64,000 bases of DNA from CBDHCC01 sp965261015 (GTDB taxonomy: Bacteria; Pseudomonadota; Alphaproteobacteria; Sphingomonadales; Sphingomonadaceae): positions 124,001 through 188,000 of the forward strand of contig CBDHCC010000001.1 in NCBI GenBank assembly GCA_965261015.1, read 5' to 3'. This document shows, piece after piece, positions 56,034 to 64,000 of this stretch. The position numbers and the translations under genes are program-made. Each line of letters starts with the position of its first letter. Position 1 is the first letter of the stretch. The notes beneath the pieces were generated by a model. That model was given only the letters and a program-made list of their open reading frames with translations. It was not told the DNA's origin and did not search any database.

Positions 56034-56530
56034 CGATCCCACGACGGCCGCCCTCGATCGTCGCGGGGCGCGCCGTGGCGTTCGTCGTGCCGCTGTCGCT
56101 GCTGGGGGGCGCGTTGGTGAGTCAGCTCGGTTTCGGCCTGGTGCCGTGTGAGATGTGCCTGTGGCAGCGTTGGCCGCACGTCGCCGCGCTGCTGTTCGCC
56201 GGCCTCGCCTTCGCGGTGATCGACGACGGCGCGGTGCGCTGGCTGGTGGCGTTCGCGGGCGGCGCGCTGCTGACCACCGCGGCGATCGGCGGCTATCACG
56301 CGGGCGTCGAATATGGCTGGTGGACCGGACCCGCCTGTTCCGCCGGACCGGGCGGCTCGCTCGCCGAGATCCTGGCGCGACCGGTGGTCGCGTGCGACCG
56401 GGCGCAGTGGACATTGGGCGGCGTGTCGCTGGCGGGCTTCAACTTCCTGGTGTCGCTCACCGCCGGCATCGCGGTGTTCGCGCTCCTGGTCACCCGAACC
56501 GCGGCCACGCCGCGCGCGGTGGCGGCGTGA
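56030..56530 (+). CDS. Disulfide bond formation protein B (DsbB family)
   Basis: 166 residues, four membrane helices. The first periplasmic loop has the redox pair PCEMCLWQRWPH; the second loop holds Cys residues in GPACSAG and VVACDRAQW, as in DsbB. FNFLVSL in the last helix is also typical. DsbB reoxidises DsbA and passes electrons to ubiquinone. No dsbA is in the window. The GTG start overlaps the peptidase stop by four bases, and the stop overlaps the COQ7 start likewise. Confidence 0.9.
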   Translation: MTIPRRPPSIVAGRAVAFVVPLSLLGGALVSQLGFGLVPCEMCLWQRWPHVAALLFAGLAFAVIDDGAVRWLVAFAGGALLTTAAIGGYHAGVEYGWWTGPACSAGPGGSLAEILARPVVACDRAQWTLGGVSLAGFNFLVSLTAGIAVFALLVTRTAATPRAVAA

Positions 56531-57054
56531 ACCGGACGCCGGACCGGCGAGAGGTCGACGCGATGATCCGCGTCGACCAGGCGGGGGAGTTCGGGGCCAC
56601 CCGCATCTATGCGGGCCAGCTCGCCGTCCTGCCGCGCGACGGGCACGCCGCGCACGTCATCACCTCCATGGCCGCGGGCGAGGAGCGGCATCTGAACTGG
56701 TTCGACCGCGAAATGGCGGAGCGCGGGGTGCGTCCCACCCTGCTGCAGCCGATCTGGGACCGGGCGGGCTATGCCTTGGGGGCCGTCACCGCGCTCATCA
56801 GTCCGGAGGCGGCGATGGCCTGCACGGAGGCCGTGGAGACCGAGATCGACCTCCACTATTCCGAACAGCGCGAGCGGCTGGCCGACAGCGACCCGCGGCT
56901 TTCCGACGCCATCGCGGACTTCCAGGCGGACGAGCAGGAGCATCGCGACACCGCGCGCGAACACGGCGCGGGCAAGGCGGTGGCCTACCCGATCCTGACC
57001 CTCGCCATCCGGCTCGGCTGCAAGGCCGCCATCGCGCTGACGAAGCGCGTGTGA
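56527..57054 (+). CDS. coq7: Demethoxyubiquinone hydroxylase, COQ7 family
   Basis: 175 residues. The di-iron ligand pattern is complete: MIRVDQAGEFGATRIYAGQ (first Glu), EERHLNWF (ExxH), EAVETEI, and DEQEHRD (ExxH). It hydroxylates demethoxyubiquinone at C6 in the last oxidative step of ubiquinone synthesis, replacing UbiF of enteric bacteria. GTG at 56527 overlaps the dsbB stop. UbiG, which methylates the product, is encoded 18 kb upstream. Confidence 0.94.
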   Translation: MNRTPDRREVDAMIRVDQAGEFGATRIYAGQLAVLPRDGHAAHVITSMAAGEERHLNWFDREMAERGVRPTLLQPIWDRAGYALGAVTALISPEAAMACTEAVETEIDLHYSEQRERLADSDPRLSDAIADFQADEQEHRDTAREHGAGKAVAYPILTLAIRLGCKAAIALTKRV

Positions 57055-57086
57055 ACCCATCTTCGTCCTTCGAGAGTTTGCCTTCC

Positions 57087-57680
57087 ATGACCCTGCTTCG
57101 CCTCGCCCCCGCCCTGTCCCTGGCCCTGCCACTCGCCCTCGCCGCCGCGCCCACCCTGGCCCAGGAGGCGCAGGGGTCGGAGCGGGTGAACCAGGTGACG
57201 GTCTATGACCAGGCCGATTGCCCGGAGGATGAGCCCGGCACCATCACCTCGTGCGTCGTGATCACGGGCGAGAGTCCCTATCGCGTGCCCAGCGCGCTAC
57301 GCACGGTGCCCGACACCCCGCCCAACCGCTCGCCCGCGGTGAATGCGCGCAAGACGATCACGCCCGTGTCCGGCTTTGGCAGCTGCTCGGCTTCCGGCGT
57401 GGCCAGCCAGGCGACGTGCACCGGGCAGGAATATGAGGATTGGAAGCGCCGGCAGGGCAAGGGGCGCGCCACCGTCTATGCCGACCTGATCGAAAAGGAA
57501 CGGCGCGAGCGGCTGGGGCTGATCGATCAGGAGGCGGTGGATCAGCAGGCGATCGTCGATGCGGACTCGGGCGATTCGATCACGATCCTTCCGCCGCCCG
57601 ACGACACCGCCATCACCGGCACGGTCACGCCTCTGCCGGCGGACGCCACCGCGCCCCCAGCCACTCCGCCCGGCGGCTGA
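57087..57680 (+). CDS. Exported protein of unknown function
   Basis: 197 residues with a signal peptide to Pro-Thr-Leu-Ala-Gln. The mature part has two Cys-rich points (ADCPEDEPGTITSCVVI and FGSCSASGVASQATCTG), a basic middle (YEDWKRRQGKGR) and a Pro/Thr-rich tail. I recognise the general type from sphingomonads but no domain. A GTG at 57051 overlaps the COQ7 stop in the four-base fashion used by this operon and would add 12 residues; the ATG is preferred because it starts the signal peptide. Confidence 0.75.
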   Translation: MTLLRLAPALSLALPLALAAAPTLAQEAQGSERVNQVTVYDQADCPEDEPGTITSCVVITGESPYRVPSALRTVPDTPPNRSPAVNARKTITPVSGFGSCSASGVASQATCTGQEYEDWKRRQGKGRATVYADLIEKERRERLGLIDQEAVDQQAIVDADSGDSITILPPPDDTAITGTVTPLPADATAPPATPPGG

Positions 57681-57839
57681 CCGCCTCTCAACTCAGGGTG
57701 TGATCCGGCGTGGTGCGCGGAAATCGGCGCTGACGCTTCGACACCGCAAGGAGCAGTGTCGCGTCGACGGCGAATGCGTTTGCGAAGGGCACCAGCCGCT
57801 CACGGTTAGACGGGTTCACCGCCTGCAAAGGGTCCGGCC

Positions 57840-58346
57840 TCACGCCCACAACATCCGTGCGAGCGTTCGTTCACCGACCAGCGTGAACAGGCCGGCCAGC
57901 AACAGCGCGCCGGCGACCAGATTGCGCGCGATCCGGCGATGGTGGCCGACCTTGTGCGCCCGGGCATTCCACGCGAGCGCGGGCACCGCCAGCACGGTCA
58001 CCACGGAAAATGCATGGATGGGGCTCCAGCCGCCGGTCAGTCCGCGCAAGGAAAAGGAGAGGGCGGCGGTGGCGAACATCGCGGTGACCCACAACCAGCC
58101 CAGACGCCGGTGCCGCCGCGTGCCGCGCGCCTGCAGCATCAGCGCGGGCGTCAAAGCCAGCGCGACGATCAGCAGCAGCAGGTGCCCCCAGACCGGCGCG
58201 GGCACCTGGCTCCAGGCCGATCGGCCGCGCGCCAGGGCGACCAGCACCACCAGCAGGAACGCCGCCGAGCCATAGCCCAGCGCCCGCTCGAACCCGTTCG
58301 GCGCCAGCGAGTCGCGCCCCGGCCTTGCCATCGCCCCGTGTGCCAT
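57840..58346 (-). CDS. DUF2306-like integral membrane protein
   Basis: 168 residues with four hydrophobic segments. RRHRRLGWLWV after the second helix and HKVGHHRRIARN before the last match the His/Arg pattern of DUF2306 membrane proteins, whose role is unknown. The start at 58346 is supported by GGAGA about seven bases upstream. It is divergent from the DUF885 gene with 41 bases between. Confidence 0.75.
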   Translation of the reverse strand: MAHGAMARPGRDSLAPNGFERALGYGSAAFLLVVLVALARGRSAWSQVPAPVWGHLLLLIVALALTPALMLQARGTRRHRRLGWLWVTAMFATAALSFSLRGLTGGWSPIHAFSVVTVLAVPALAWNARAHKVGHHRRIARNLVAGALLLAGLFTLVGERTLARMLWA

Positions 58347-58387
58347 CGCAGTGTCTCCCCACTCCTTCCGTGTAGAGACCTCCAATC

Positions 58388-60151
58388 ATGCGAGTCCACG
58401 CCCTCACGCGCATTCTCCTGCCGCTGGCGGTGCTGGTCGCCAGTCCGGTCGCGGCGGCACCGGCGAACGACCTGCAACGGCTGCTGAACGACCACTGGGT
58501 CTGGGTCCTGGCCCGCAATCCCGTGCTCGCCCGCTCGCTGGGCGAACCGGCCGGTCCGGGGCTGGGCGATCTGAGCCTGGCGGCCGCCGACGCGGAGGCG
58601 GCGCAGGCGCAGACCTTCCTCGACCGGCTGAAGGCGATCCCCGTCGATGGTCTCACGCAGGAGGATCGCACCTCCCACCGCCTGCTCGCCCGTCAGCTCG
58701 GAGAGACGGTGGAGGGCAACCGTTTCCCACAGCGCACGATGCTGTTCACCACCTATGCCGGTTGGCATCAGGAGGCGGCGGGGCTGGCGGACCAGCTGCC
58801 GTTCCGGGTGAAGGCGGACTACGCCGATTACCTGGACCGCCTGGCCGACTATCCGCGTCTGAACGACCAGGCGCTGGCGGTGTCGGACGAGGCGATCCGG
58901 CAGGGCGAGGTGTTACCGTGCGCAGTGCTGAACGGCATGGAGGCGTCGATCGGCGGCGTCCTGACGGATGACCCCGCCGCCAGCCGCTTCTACAAGCCCT
59001 TCCAGGCGACCCGGCCCGTGGACGCCAGCGAAGCCGAATGGGCAGCGCTCCAGGCGCGGGCGAAGGGGGTCATCCGCGACCAGATCGCCCCCGCCTACGC
59101 CAAGCACCTGGCCTGGTATCGGACGCGCTACCAGCCGGCCTGCCGCCAGACGGTGGGCGTCAGCGAGCTGCCGGGCGGGCGCGACTATTACGCCTTTCGC
59201 GTGCGCCAGATGACCACCACCGACCGCACGCCGGACCAGATCCACCAGCTGGGTCTGTCCGAGGTCGCGCGCATCCGCGCCGCCATGGAGAGCGTCGCGG
59301 CGCAGGCGGGCTTCCCCAGCCGGGAGGCCATGATCCAGGCCATGCGGACGGACCCGAAATACTATCCCAGATCCGCCGAGGAACTGATGGAGGCCGCGGC
59401 CACGCAGGCCAAGACGATCGACGGCCTGATGCCGAAATTCTTCGGCCGGCTGCCCCGCCTGCCTTACGGCGTCAAGGAGATCCCGGCGGAAACGGCGGGC
59501 GGGACGACCACGGCCTATTACTCACCCGGCAATCCGTCGGCTGGGATCGCGGGCTTCTACTACGTCAACACATCGAAGCTGGATCAGCGTCCCTTATGGG
59601 AATTGCCGGCGTTGACGGCGCACGAGGCGGTGCCCGGACACCACAACCAGATCGCGTTGCAGCAGGAACTGGACCTGCCGCCCTTCCGGCGCTTCGGCGG
59701 CCTCATCACGGCGTTCGTCGAGGGCTGGGGCCTCTATGCGGAGACGATCGGCGAGGCGATGGGCCTCTACGACACTCCGGAGAAAACGATGGGCCGGCTG
59801 TCCTACGAGATGTGGCGGGCCACCCGGCTGGTGGTCGATACCGGCATCCACTCCAAGGGCTGGACCAAGGAGCGGGCGGTCGCGTTCATGACCGACAACA
59901 CGGCGCTGACGCCGGCGAATATCGACGCGGAGGTCAACCGGTATATCAGCTGGCCGGGACAGGCGCTCGCCTACAAGGTGGGCGAGTTGAAGATCCGCCA
60001 GCTGCGCGCGCGGGCGGAGACGGCATTGGGCGACCGGTTCCGCCTGCCGGCCTTTCACGACGCCGTGCTGGGCCAGGGCGCGGTGCCGCTCGACGTGCTG
60101 GAAGAGCAGGTGGACCGCTGGATCGCCGAACAGCGGGCCGCCGCCGGCTAG
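58388..60151 (+). CDS. DUF885 family exported metalloprotease-like protein
   Basis: 587 residues with a signal peptide to Val-Ala-Ala-Ala. DUF885 features: HEAVPGHH at 412-419 (zinc-binding HExxxxHH), then FVEGWGLYAETIGE with the third acidic ligand, and MWRATRLVVDTGIHSKGW near the end. Members act as dipeptidyl carboxypeptidase-like or aminopeptidase-like enzymes in the few studied cases. It adds another exported peptidase to those at the left end of the window. Confidence 0.9.
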   Translation: MRVHALTRILLPLAVLVASPVAAAPANDLQRLLNDHWVWVLARNPVLARSLGEPAGPGLGDLSLAAADAEAAQAQTFLDRLKAIPVDGLTQEDRTSHRLLARQLGETVEGNRFPQRTMLFTTYAGWHQEAAGLADQLPFRVKADYADYLDRLADYPRLNDQALAVSDEAIRQGEVLPCAVLNGMEASIGGVLTDDPAASRFYKPFQATRPVDASEAEWAALQARAKGVIRDQIAPAYAKHLAWYRTRYQPACRQTVGVSELPGGRDYYAFRVRQMTTTDRTPDQIHQLGLSEVARIRAAMESVAAQAGFPSREAMIQAMRTDPKYYPRSAEELMEAAATQAKTIDGLMPKFFGRLPRLPYGVKEIPAETAGGTTTAYYSPGNPSAGIAGFYYVNTSKLDQRPLWELPALTAHEAVPGHHNQIALQQELDLPPFRRFGGLITAFVEGWGLYAETIGEAMGLYDTPEKTMGRLSYEMWRATRLVVDTGIHSKGWTKERAVAFMTDNTALTPANIDAEVNRYISWPGQALAYKVGELKIRQLRARAETALGDRFRLPAFHDAVLGQGAVPLDVLEEQVDRWIAEQRAAAG

Positions 60152-60247
60152 GCCCGCGCGGGGAGGGCCTGCGCTCATCGTCCGCCACGGCCGCGCGGAT
60201 CGTCGCGGGCGCGGTCAGGCGGAGGGCCTGAACGGCCTGCCGCCGGC

Positions 60248-60757
60248 TCACCGCTTGCGGATCGTCTCCTCCAGCCGCGCGACCGTGACGCCGATCTTGC
60301 GCGCGACGAGCGTGTTCAGGACCGTCCGCCCGTCGGGTTGCAGGTAGAGCCACTGTTCGACGCCCACGCCGTCGCCGTCGTATTTCACGTGGAACATGTT
60401 GCCGCGCACCTCTGCGGCCACCGGGCCGGTCGCATCGGTCAGGGTGCCGGTCCAGCGACCATCGCCGGCCGGGCGCAGCAGCCATGTGCGGGTGCGGGGC
60501 GGCTTGGCCCCTTCGGTGACGCGCTGGCGCAGTTTAAAGGTGCCGTCGGGCAGAGAACGCCCGGTGCCTTCGACATACGTCTCCACCCGATCACGCCCGA
60601 TCACCTTCAACGTGCCGGTCCCGGTGGTGGCCCCCGCGAAAAAGGCGTCGGGTCGAAAGATCGGCGCGGCGGCGGCCGTCGAGCGGAATGCGTCGCTCGC
60701 GCAACCGCAAAGCGCGCCGGCACAGCCCAGCGCCAGCGCGATCGACAGCCGCCTCAC
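60248..60757 (-). CDS. DUF3833-like lipoprotein
   Basis: 169 residues. Lipobox Ala-Leu-Cys-Gly-Cys with Cys at about 19. The body has the DUF3833 traits: FRPDAFFAGATTGTG, RQRVTEG, then WLYLQPDGRTVLN and a final basic helix. The family is predicted outer-membrane-anchored and of unknown role. The start is four bases after the M13 peptidase stop, so both are read from one message. A parS-like 16-mer lies in the middle of the gene. Confidence 0.75.
   Translation of the reverse strand: MRRLSIALALGCAGALCGCASDAFRSTAAAAPIFRPDAFFAGATTGTGTLKVIGRDRVETYVEGTGRSLPDGTFKLRQRVTEGAKPPRTRTWLLRPAGDGRWTGTLTDATGPVAAEVRGNMFHVKYDGDGVGVEQWLYLQPDGRTVLNTLVARKIGVTVARLEETIRKR
60381..60396. other. Second, weaker parS-like site
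   Basis: On the minus strand TGTTCCACGTGAAATA, one base from the gltD site and two from canonical parS. It falls in codons for Met-Phe-His-Val-Lys-Tyr of the DUF3833 gene. Confidence 0.4.
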
Positions 60758-60761
60758 GCGC

Positions 60762-62849
60762 TTACCAGACGCGCACGCGATCGGCGGGGGCCAGGTACAA
60801 GGTCTGGCCCGTCGCCACGTCGAACGCCGGATACCAGGCGTCCAGGTTGCGGACGATGTCCGCCCGGTACTGGGCCGGGCTGTGCGGATCGGTCAGCACG
60901 CGCTGGCGCGCCGCGGCCTCGCGCACATTGCGCCGCCAGACCTGCGCCCAGCCCAGGAAGAAGCGCTGGTCGCCCGTCGTGCCCTCGATGGTGGGCGCCG
61001 GCTTGCCGTCCAGCGTCGCCTGATAGGCGTCGTAGGCGACGTTCAGCCCGGCCAGGTCGGCCATGTTCTCGCCCAGCGTATACTCGCCTTTCACGTTCAG
61101 CCCGGGGAACGGTTCGTAGGCGTCATACTGCTGGACCAGCTTGCCGGTCAGGCCGTCGAAATTCTTGACGTCGGTGGCGGTCCACCAGTCGGACAGCCGA
61201 CCGGACTGGTCGTATTTGGCCCCCTGGTCGTCGAAATGGTGGCTCATCTCGTGGCCGATCACCGCCCCGATGCCGCCGTAATTGACGGCATCGTCGGCGT
61301 TCGGGTCGAAGAACGGCGGCTGCAGGATCGCGGCCGGGAACACGACTTCCGTCATGCCGAAATTGGCGTAGGCGTTGACCGTCTCCGGCAGCATCCCCCA
61401 TTCCCAGCGGCGGATCGGCTCGCCCAGCTTGTCCAGATTGTACTGGTGGTCGAACTCGTTGGACCGCACGGCGTTTCCGAACAGGTCGTCGCTCTTGACC
61501 TCCAGCCCGGAATAGTCGCGCCAGCGATCGGGATAGCCGACCTTGACCGTGAAGTTGGCGAGCTTGGCGAGCGCGGCGGTCTTCGTCTGAGGCTCCATCC
61601 AGGTCAGCTTCTCGATACGCCGCCCGAACGCCGCCTTGATGTTATCGACCAGCTCTTTCATCTTGGCCTTGTATTCGGCCGGAAAGTATCTCGCGGCGTA
61701 GATCTTGCCGACGTCCTCGCCCAGCACGCCCTCGGTGAAGCCGACGCCCCGCTTCCAGCGCGGCTCCATCTCCGGCGTGCCCTGCAGCGTGGTGCCGTAA
61801 AAGGCGAACTGTTCGTCCGTGACGGCCTTGGGCAGGACGGAGGCATAGCCGTCCAGGGACCGGACGATCAGCTGGTCGCGCAGCACGGCGAGCGGCGCCT
61901 GGCTCACCAGCTTGGCGATGCCGGACACGGCCGACGGCTGCGCCACGACGATCGCCTCGGGATCGGAGACCCCGATACCGGTCAGATAGCGCGCGAAGTC
62001 GAAGCCGGGGCTGGACGAGGTGAGCTGCGCCAGCGTGCGCCGGTTGTAGGTCTTGGTCGCGTCCGAGGAGTCCTCGCGCGTCCAGCTGACCTTCGCGATC
62101 TGCGTCTCGTAGGCCAGGATGGCGTCGGCGCGCGGCTGCGCGTCCGTCTCGCCCGCCAGGGTCAGGACCTTGGTCAGGTGGTCGCGATAGGCGCTGCGGA
62201 GTGCCGCCATCTTCGGATCGTCCGACAGGTAGTAGTCGCGATCGGGCAGGCCCAGACCGGCCTGGCTCATCGACAGCACATACACCTCTGGGTTCTTGTC
62301 GTCCTGCCCCACATAGGTCCCGATCGGGCCGCGCACGCCCATCCGGTCCGCCTTGGCGATGAGCGCGGGGTAATCGGCCCGGCTGTTGAGCGACTTGATC
62401 TCCGTCAGCCAGGGCTGGATGGGAGCCAGGCCCTTCGCCTCGACCGCGCTCTCGTCCAGGTACGAGGCGTAGGCGCGCCCGATGGCGGAGTTCGGGTCCT
62501 GCCGCGCTTCGTCGAGCACCGAGCGCACGCGCTCCTGGCTCAGATCGGCGAGCACGGTGAACATGCCGTAGTTCGACTTGTCGGACGGGATGGCCGTGTT
62601 CTTCGCCCAGGTCCCGTTGACATATTCGTAGAAGTCGTCGCCCGGCTTGACCGCGGCGTCCATGCCGGCCGCGTCATAGCCGTAGGTGCCCAGTTCCGAC
62701 GTCCGATCGGGCATCGCGGCGGCCTGCACCTTGGCTTCCGCCGGCGTCGCGGTCGCCACCATGTCGGGTTCCGACGACATCGTCGCGCAGCCCGGAAGGG
62801 CCAGCACGGCCAGAAGCGCGGTGGTGAGGAACAGCGGTGTCTTCGTCAT
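60762..62849 (-). CDS. M13 family metallopeptidase (neprilysin/PepO-like) lipoprotein
   Basis: 695 residues. Signal peptide with lipobox Leu-Ala-Leu-Pro-Gly-Cys. M13 features in order: GDDFYEYVNGTW near residue 70, zinc motif HEMSH at 533-537 followed by HFDDQGAKYD, then GENMADLAGLNVAYDAY with the third ligand and catalytic Asp, and a C-terminal Trp. M13 enzymes cut small peptides on the N side of hydrophobic residues. The ATG at 62849 is used although the frame remains open far upstream; GGGAGACG precedes it. Confidence 0.93.
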   Translation of the reverse strand: MTKTPLFLTTALLAVLALPGCATMSSEPDMVATATPAEAKVQAAAMPDRTSELGTYGYDAAGMDAAVKPGDDFYEYVNGTWAKNTAIPSDKSNYGMFTVLADLSQERVRSVLDEARQDPNSAIGRAYASYLDESAVEAKGLAPIQPWLTEIKSLNSRADYPALIAKADRMGVRGPIGTYVGQDDKNPEVYVLSMSQAGLGLPDRDYYLSDDPKMAALRSAYRDHLTKVLTLAGETDAQPRADAILAYETQIAKVSWTREDSSDATKTYNRRTLAQLTSSSPGFDFARYLTGIGVSDPEAIVVAQPSAVSGIAKLVSQAPLAVLRDQLIVRSLDGYASVLPKAVTDEQFAFYGTTLQGTPEMEPRWKRGVGFTEGVLGEDVGKIYAARYFPAEYKAKMKELVDNIKAAFGRRIEKLTWMEPQTKTAALAKLANFTVKVGYPDRWRDYSGLEVKSDDLFGNAVRSNEFDHQYNLDKLGEPIRRWEWGMLPETVNAYANFGMTEVVFPAAILQPPFFDPNADDAVNYGGIGAVIGHEMSHHFDDQGAKYDQSGRLSDWWTATDVKNFDGLTGKLVQQYDAYEPFPGLNVKGEYTLGENMADLAGLNVAYDAYQATLDGKPAPTIEGTTGDQRFFLGWAQVWRRNVREAAARQRVLTDPHSPAQYRADIVRNLDAWYPAFDVATGQTLYLAPADRVRVW

Positions 62850-62914
62850 GGCGTCATCGTCTCCCAAACATTTGGTCGATGGTATAGCACCACCCGACGC
62901 CGACCCCAAGGGCA

Positions 62915-64000
62915 TCACCGGACCACGCGCACGGCGCGCTCGCCCGTGTTCCCCTTGTCGGCGACATAGGCACCGGCGTCCGCCTGGGCGGTCAGCCAGT
63001 CCAGGACCGGGCGCGTGATGCGATGGCCGGGCAGTGTGCGGGGGACCGCCGGCGGGGTCGGGGCCAGGATCTCGGCCGCGATCCGGCCCTCGGCGCGCTC
63101 CCACGGCACGATCTCCGTCGGCCCGCCAAAGGCCCGGTGGGCCGGCATCGCCCGATCGAGCGACAGGGTGTCGTAGCCCGGGGCGTCGGGGTCGGGTGCA
63201 CGCCCGATTGGACCGGCCTGGGCGGCGCGGGACAGGGCGGTCAGAGCGTCCACCAGCTCGTCCAGCATCGCCGCACTCGTGCCCACCGCCAGCACGGCGA
63301 CCAGGTGGCGACCGTCCGACAGGACGGCCGAGACCCTCCGTTCGCGCTGCAGCCACTCGTCGGCGGCGTATCCTGTCACGCCCAGGCCGGTCACGTCGAT
63401 CACGATCTTCGTCTCGTCGCGGTCGGCCATGGCCCCCGACAGCACCGCCGATCGACCGATCGCGCAGAGGCCCGGCACCGCGTCGATCCGCCGCGCCGTC
63501 GTGCGCGCCAGCGCCACCAGCTCGGCCCACCGTGCCGCCCCGTGCCACTCATGCCAGGCGCGCGTGCCATCCACGCTGGCCACGAGCGGGATCGAGGTGG
63601 AGGTCGACTGGTGCAGGTCGAAGGCGAGCTGGAACCGGTGCTCGTCCACCCGTCCGCGCCGCAGGACCACGACCGACGACTGGGCGAGCGCGCCCATCGT
63701 CTTGTGGACGCTGGCGACCATCAGGTCCGCGCCCTGGCCCAGGGGATCGGCGGGCAGCGCGTCGGAAAAGGGAAAGGCCGCTCCCCAGGCGGCGTCCACG
63801 ATCAGCGGCACGCCGCGCGCGTGCGCCAACCGGGCCAGCGCGGCCACGTCGACCACCGCGCCGAAAAAGGTCGGGCTGACCACCAGCGCGGCCTTGGCGT
63901 CCGGGTGCCGGTCGAGCGCGGCGGCCAGCGTGGCGGGCGTGGCCCCGTGCTCCAGGTCGTTCGCCGGATCGACCTCCACGTCGATCGGGCGCGCATCCAG
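62915..64000 (-). CDS. Orn/Lys/Arg decarboxylase-family PLP enzyme (5' end outside window)
   Basis: The frame is open to the edge, so the N-terminal part is missing. Visible: LVVSPTFFGAVVD, VDAAWGAAFPFSD (PLP-binding Asp), the PLP lysine in ASVHKTMGALAQSS, and LHQSTSTSIPLVAS, the pattern of the major domain of the Orn/Lys/Arg decarboxylase group (fold type I). The C-terminal 130 residues are more divergent. The likely reaction is decarboxylation of a basic amino acid; the exact substrate cannot be told. It lies 65 bases upstream of the M13 gene on the same strand. Confidence 0.8.
   Translation of the reverse strand: MDARPIDVEVDPANDLEHGATPATLAAALDRHPDAKAALVVSPTFFGAVVDVAALARLAHARGVPLIVDAAWGAAFPFSDALPADPLGQGADLMVASVHKTMGALAQSSVVVLRRGRVDEHRFQLAFDLHQSTSTSIPLVASVDGTRAWHEWHGAARWAELVALARTTARRIDAVPGLCAIGRSAVLSGAMADRDETKIVIDVTGLGVTGYAADEWLQRERRVSAVLSDGRHLVAVLAVGTSAAMLDELVDALTALSRAAQAGPIGRAPDPDAPGYDTLSLDRAMPAHRAFGGPTEIVPWERAEGRIAAEILAPTPPAVPRTLPGHRITRPVLDWLTAQADAGAYVADKGNTGERAVRVVR

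Noticed and set aside
60152..60176. GGCCC...GGGCC hairpin after the DUF885 gene as a terminator
   Set aside because: Weak five-base stem and no T-tract.

Overview
This window is GC-rich, gene-dense chromosomal DNA that looks like an alphaproteobacterium of the Sphingomonadaceae (Sphingomonas-like). That assignment rests on recognised protein families and gene order (NDUFA9-like/uppP/gltD/gltB/FzlA-like GST, ybgF-tilS-ftsH, rsfS-rlmH-envC-ctp, COQ7-type hydroxylase) and on the many exported S9/S10 peptidases. No database search was run. A good parS-like 16-mer inside gltD and a weaker one near 60.4 kb suggest an origin-proximal segment.

Layout. Bases 1-20,300 form an exported peptide-degradation island: a partial beta-lactamase-fold serine hydrolase, an M1 metallopeptidase with a POT peptide importer, S9C, S9A, two S10 and S9B serine peptidases, a gamma-glutamyltransferase, a PhoD-type phosphatase and a class A acid phosphatase. 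A MerC-family gene behind a good Zur box lies inside it. Most of these enzymes carry signal peptides, so peptides would be cut outside the cytoplasm and di/tripeptides imported through the POT carrier. Bases 20,300-25,600 look like a scrap zone: an IS5-like transposase remnant, katG, the C-terminal remnant of a thiamine-diphosphate decarboxylase, a DUF427 protein, an MBL-fold protein, and an integrase-like remnant beside a tRNA-Leu(CAG) gene.

Bases 25,600-41,500 are mostly housekeeping: an NDUFA9-like protein, uppP, gltD and gltB split by a DUF2059 gene and a HEPN/MNT toxin-antitoxin pair, an FzlA-like GST, MAPEG, ubiG, lysC (apparently starting at CTG), a nitronate monooxygenase-like flavoprotein and a lipoprotein. 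Bases 41,500-49,300 hold ptsP, a RodZ-like protein, ybgF/cpoB, tilS and ftsH. Bases 49,300-51,900 hold a DUF3667 membrane protein and a two-gene operon pairing a YqcI/YcgG heme N-hydroxylase-family protein with a DUF1989 protein, which I consider the best candidate for an undescribed small pathway (guanidino-compound chemistry). Bases 51,900-57,700 are a tight run nadD-rsfS-rlmH-envC-ctp-dsbB-COQ7, many joined by four-base stop/start overlaps. The right end has a DUF2306 membrane protein, a DUF885 metalloprotease, a DUF3833 lipoprotein, an M13 metallopeptidase lipoprotein and a partial Orn/Lys/Arg decarboxylase-family PLP enzyme.
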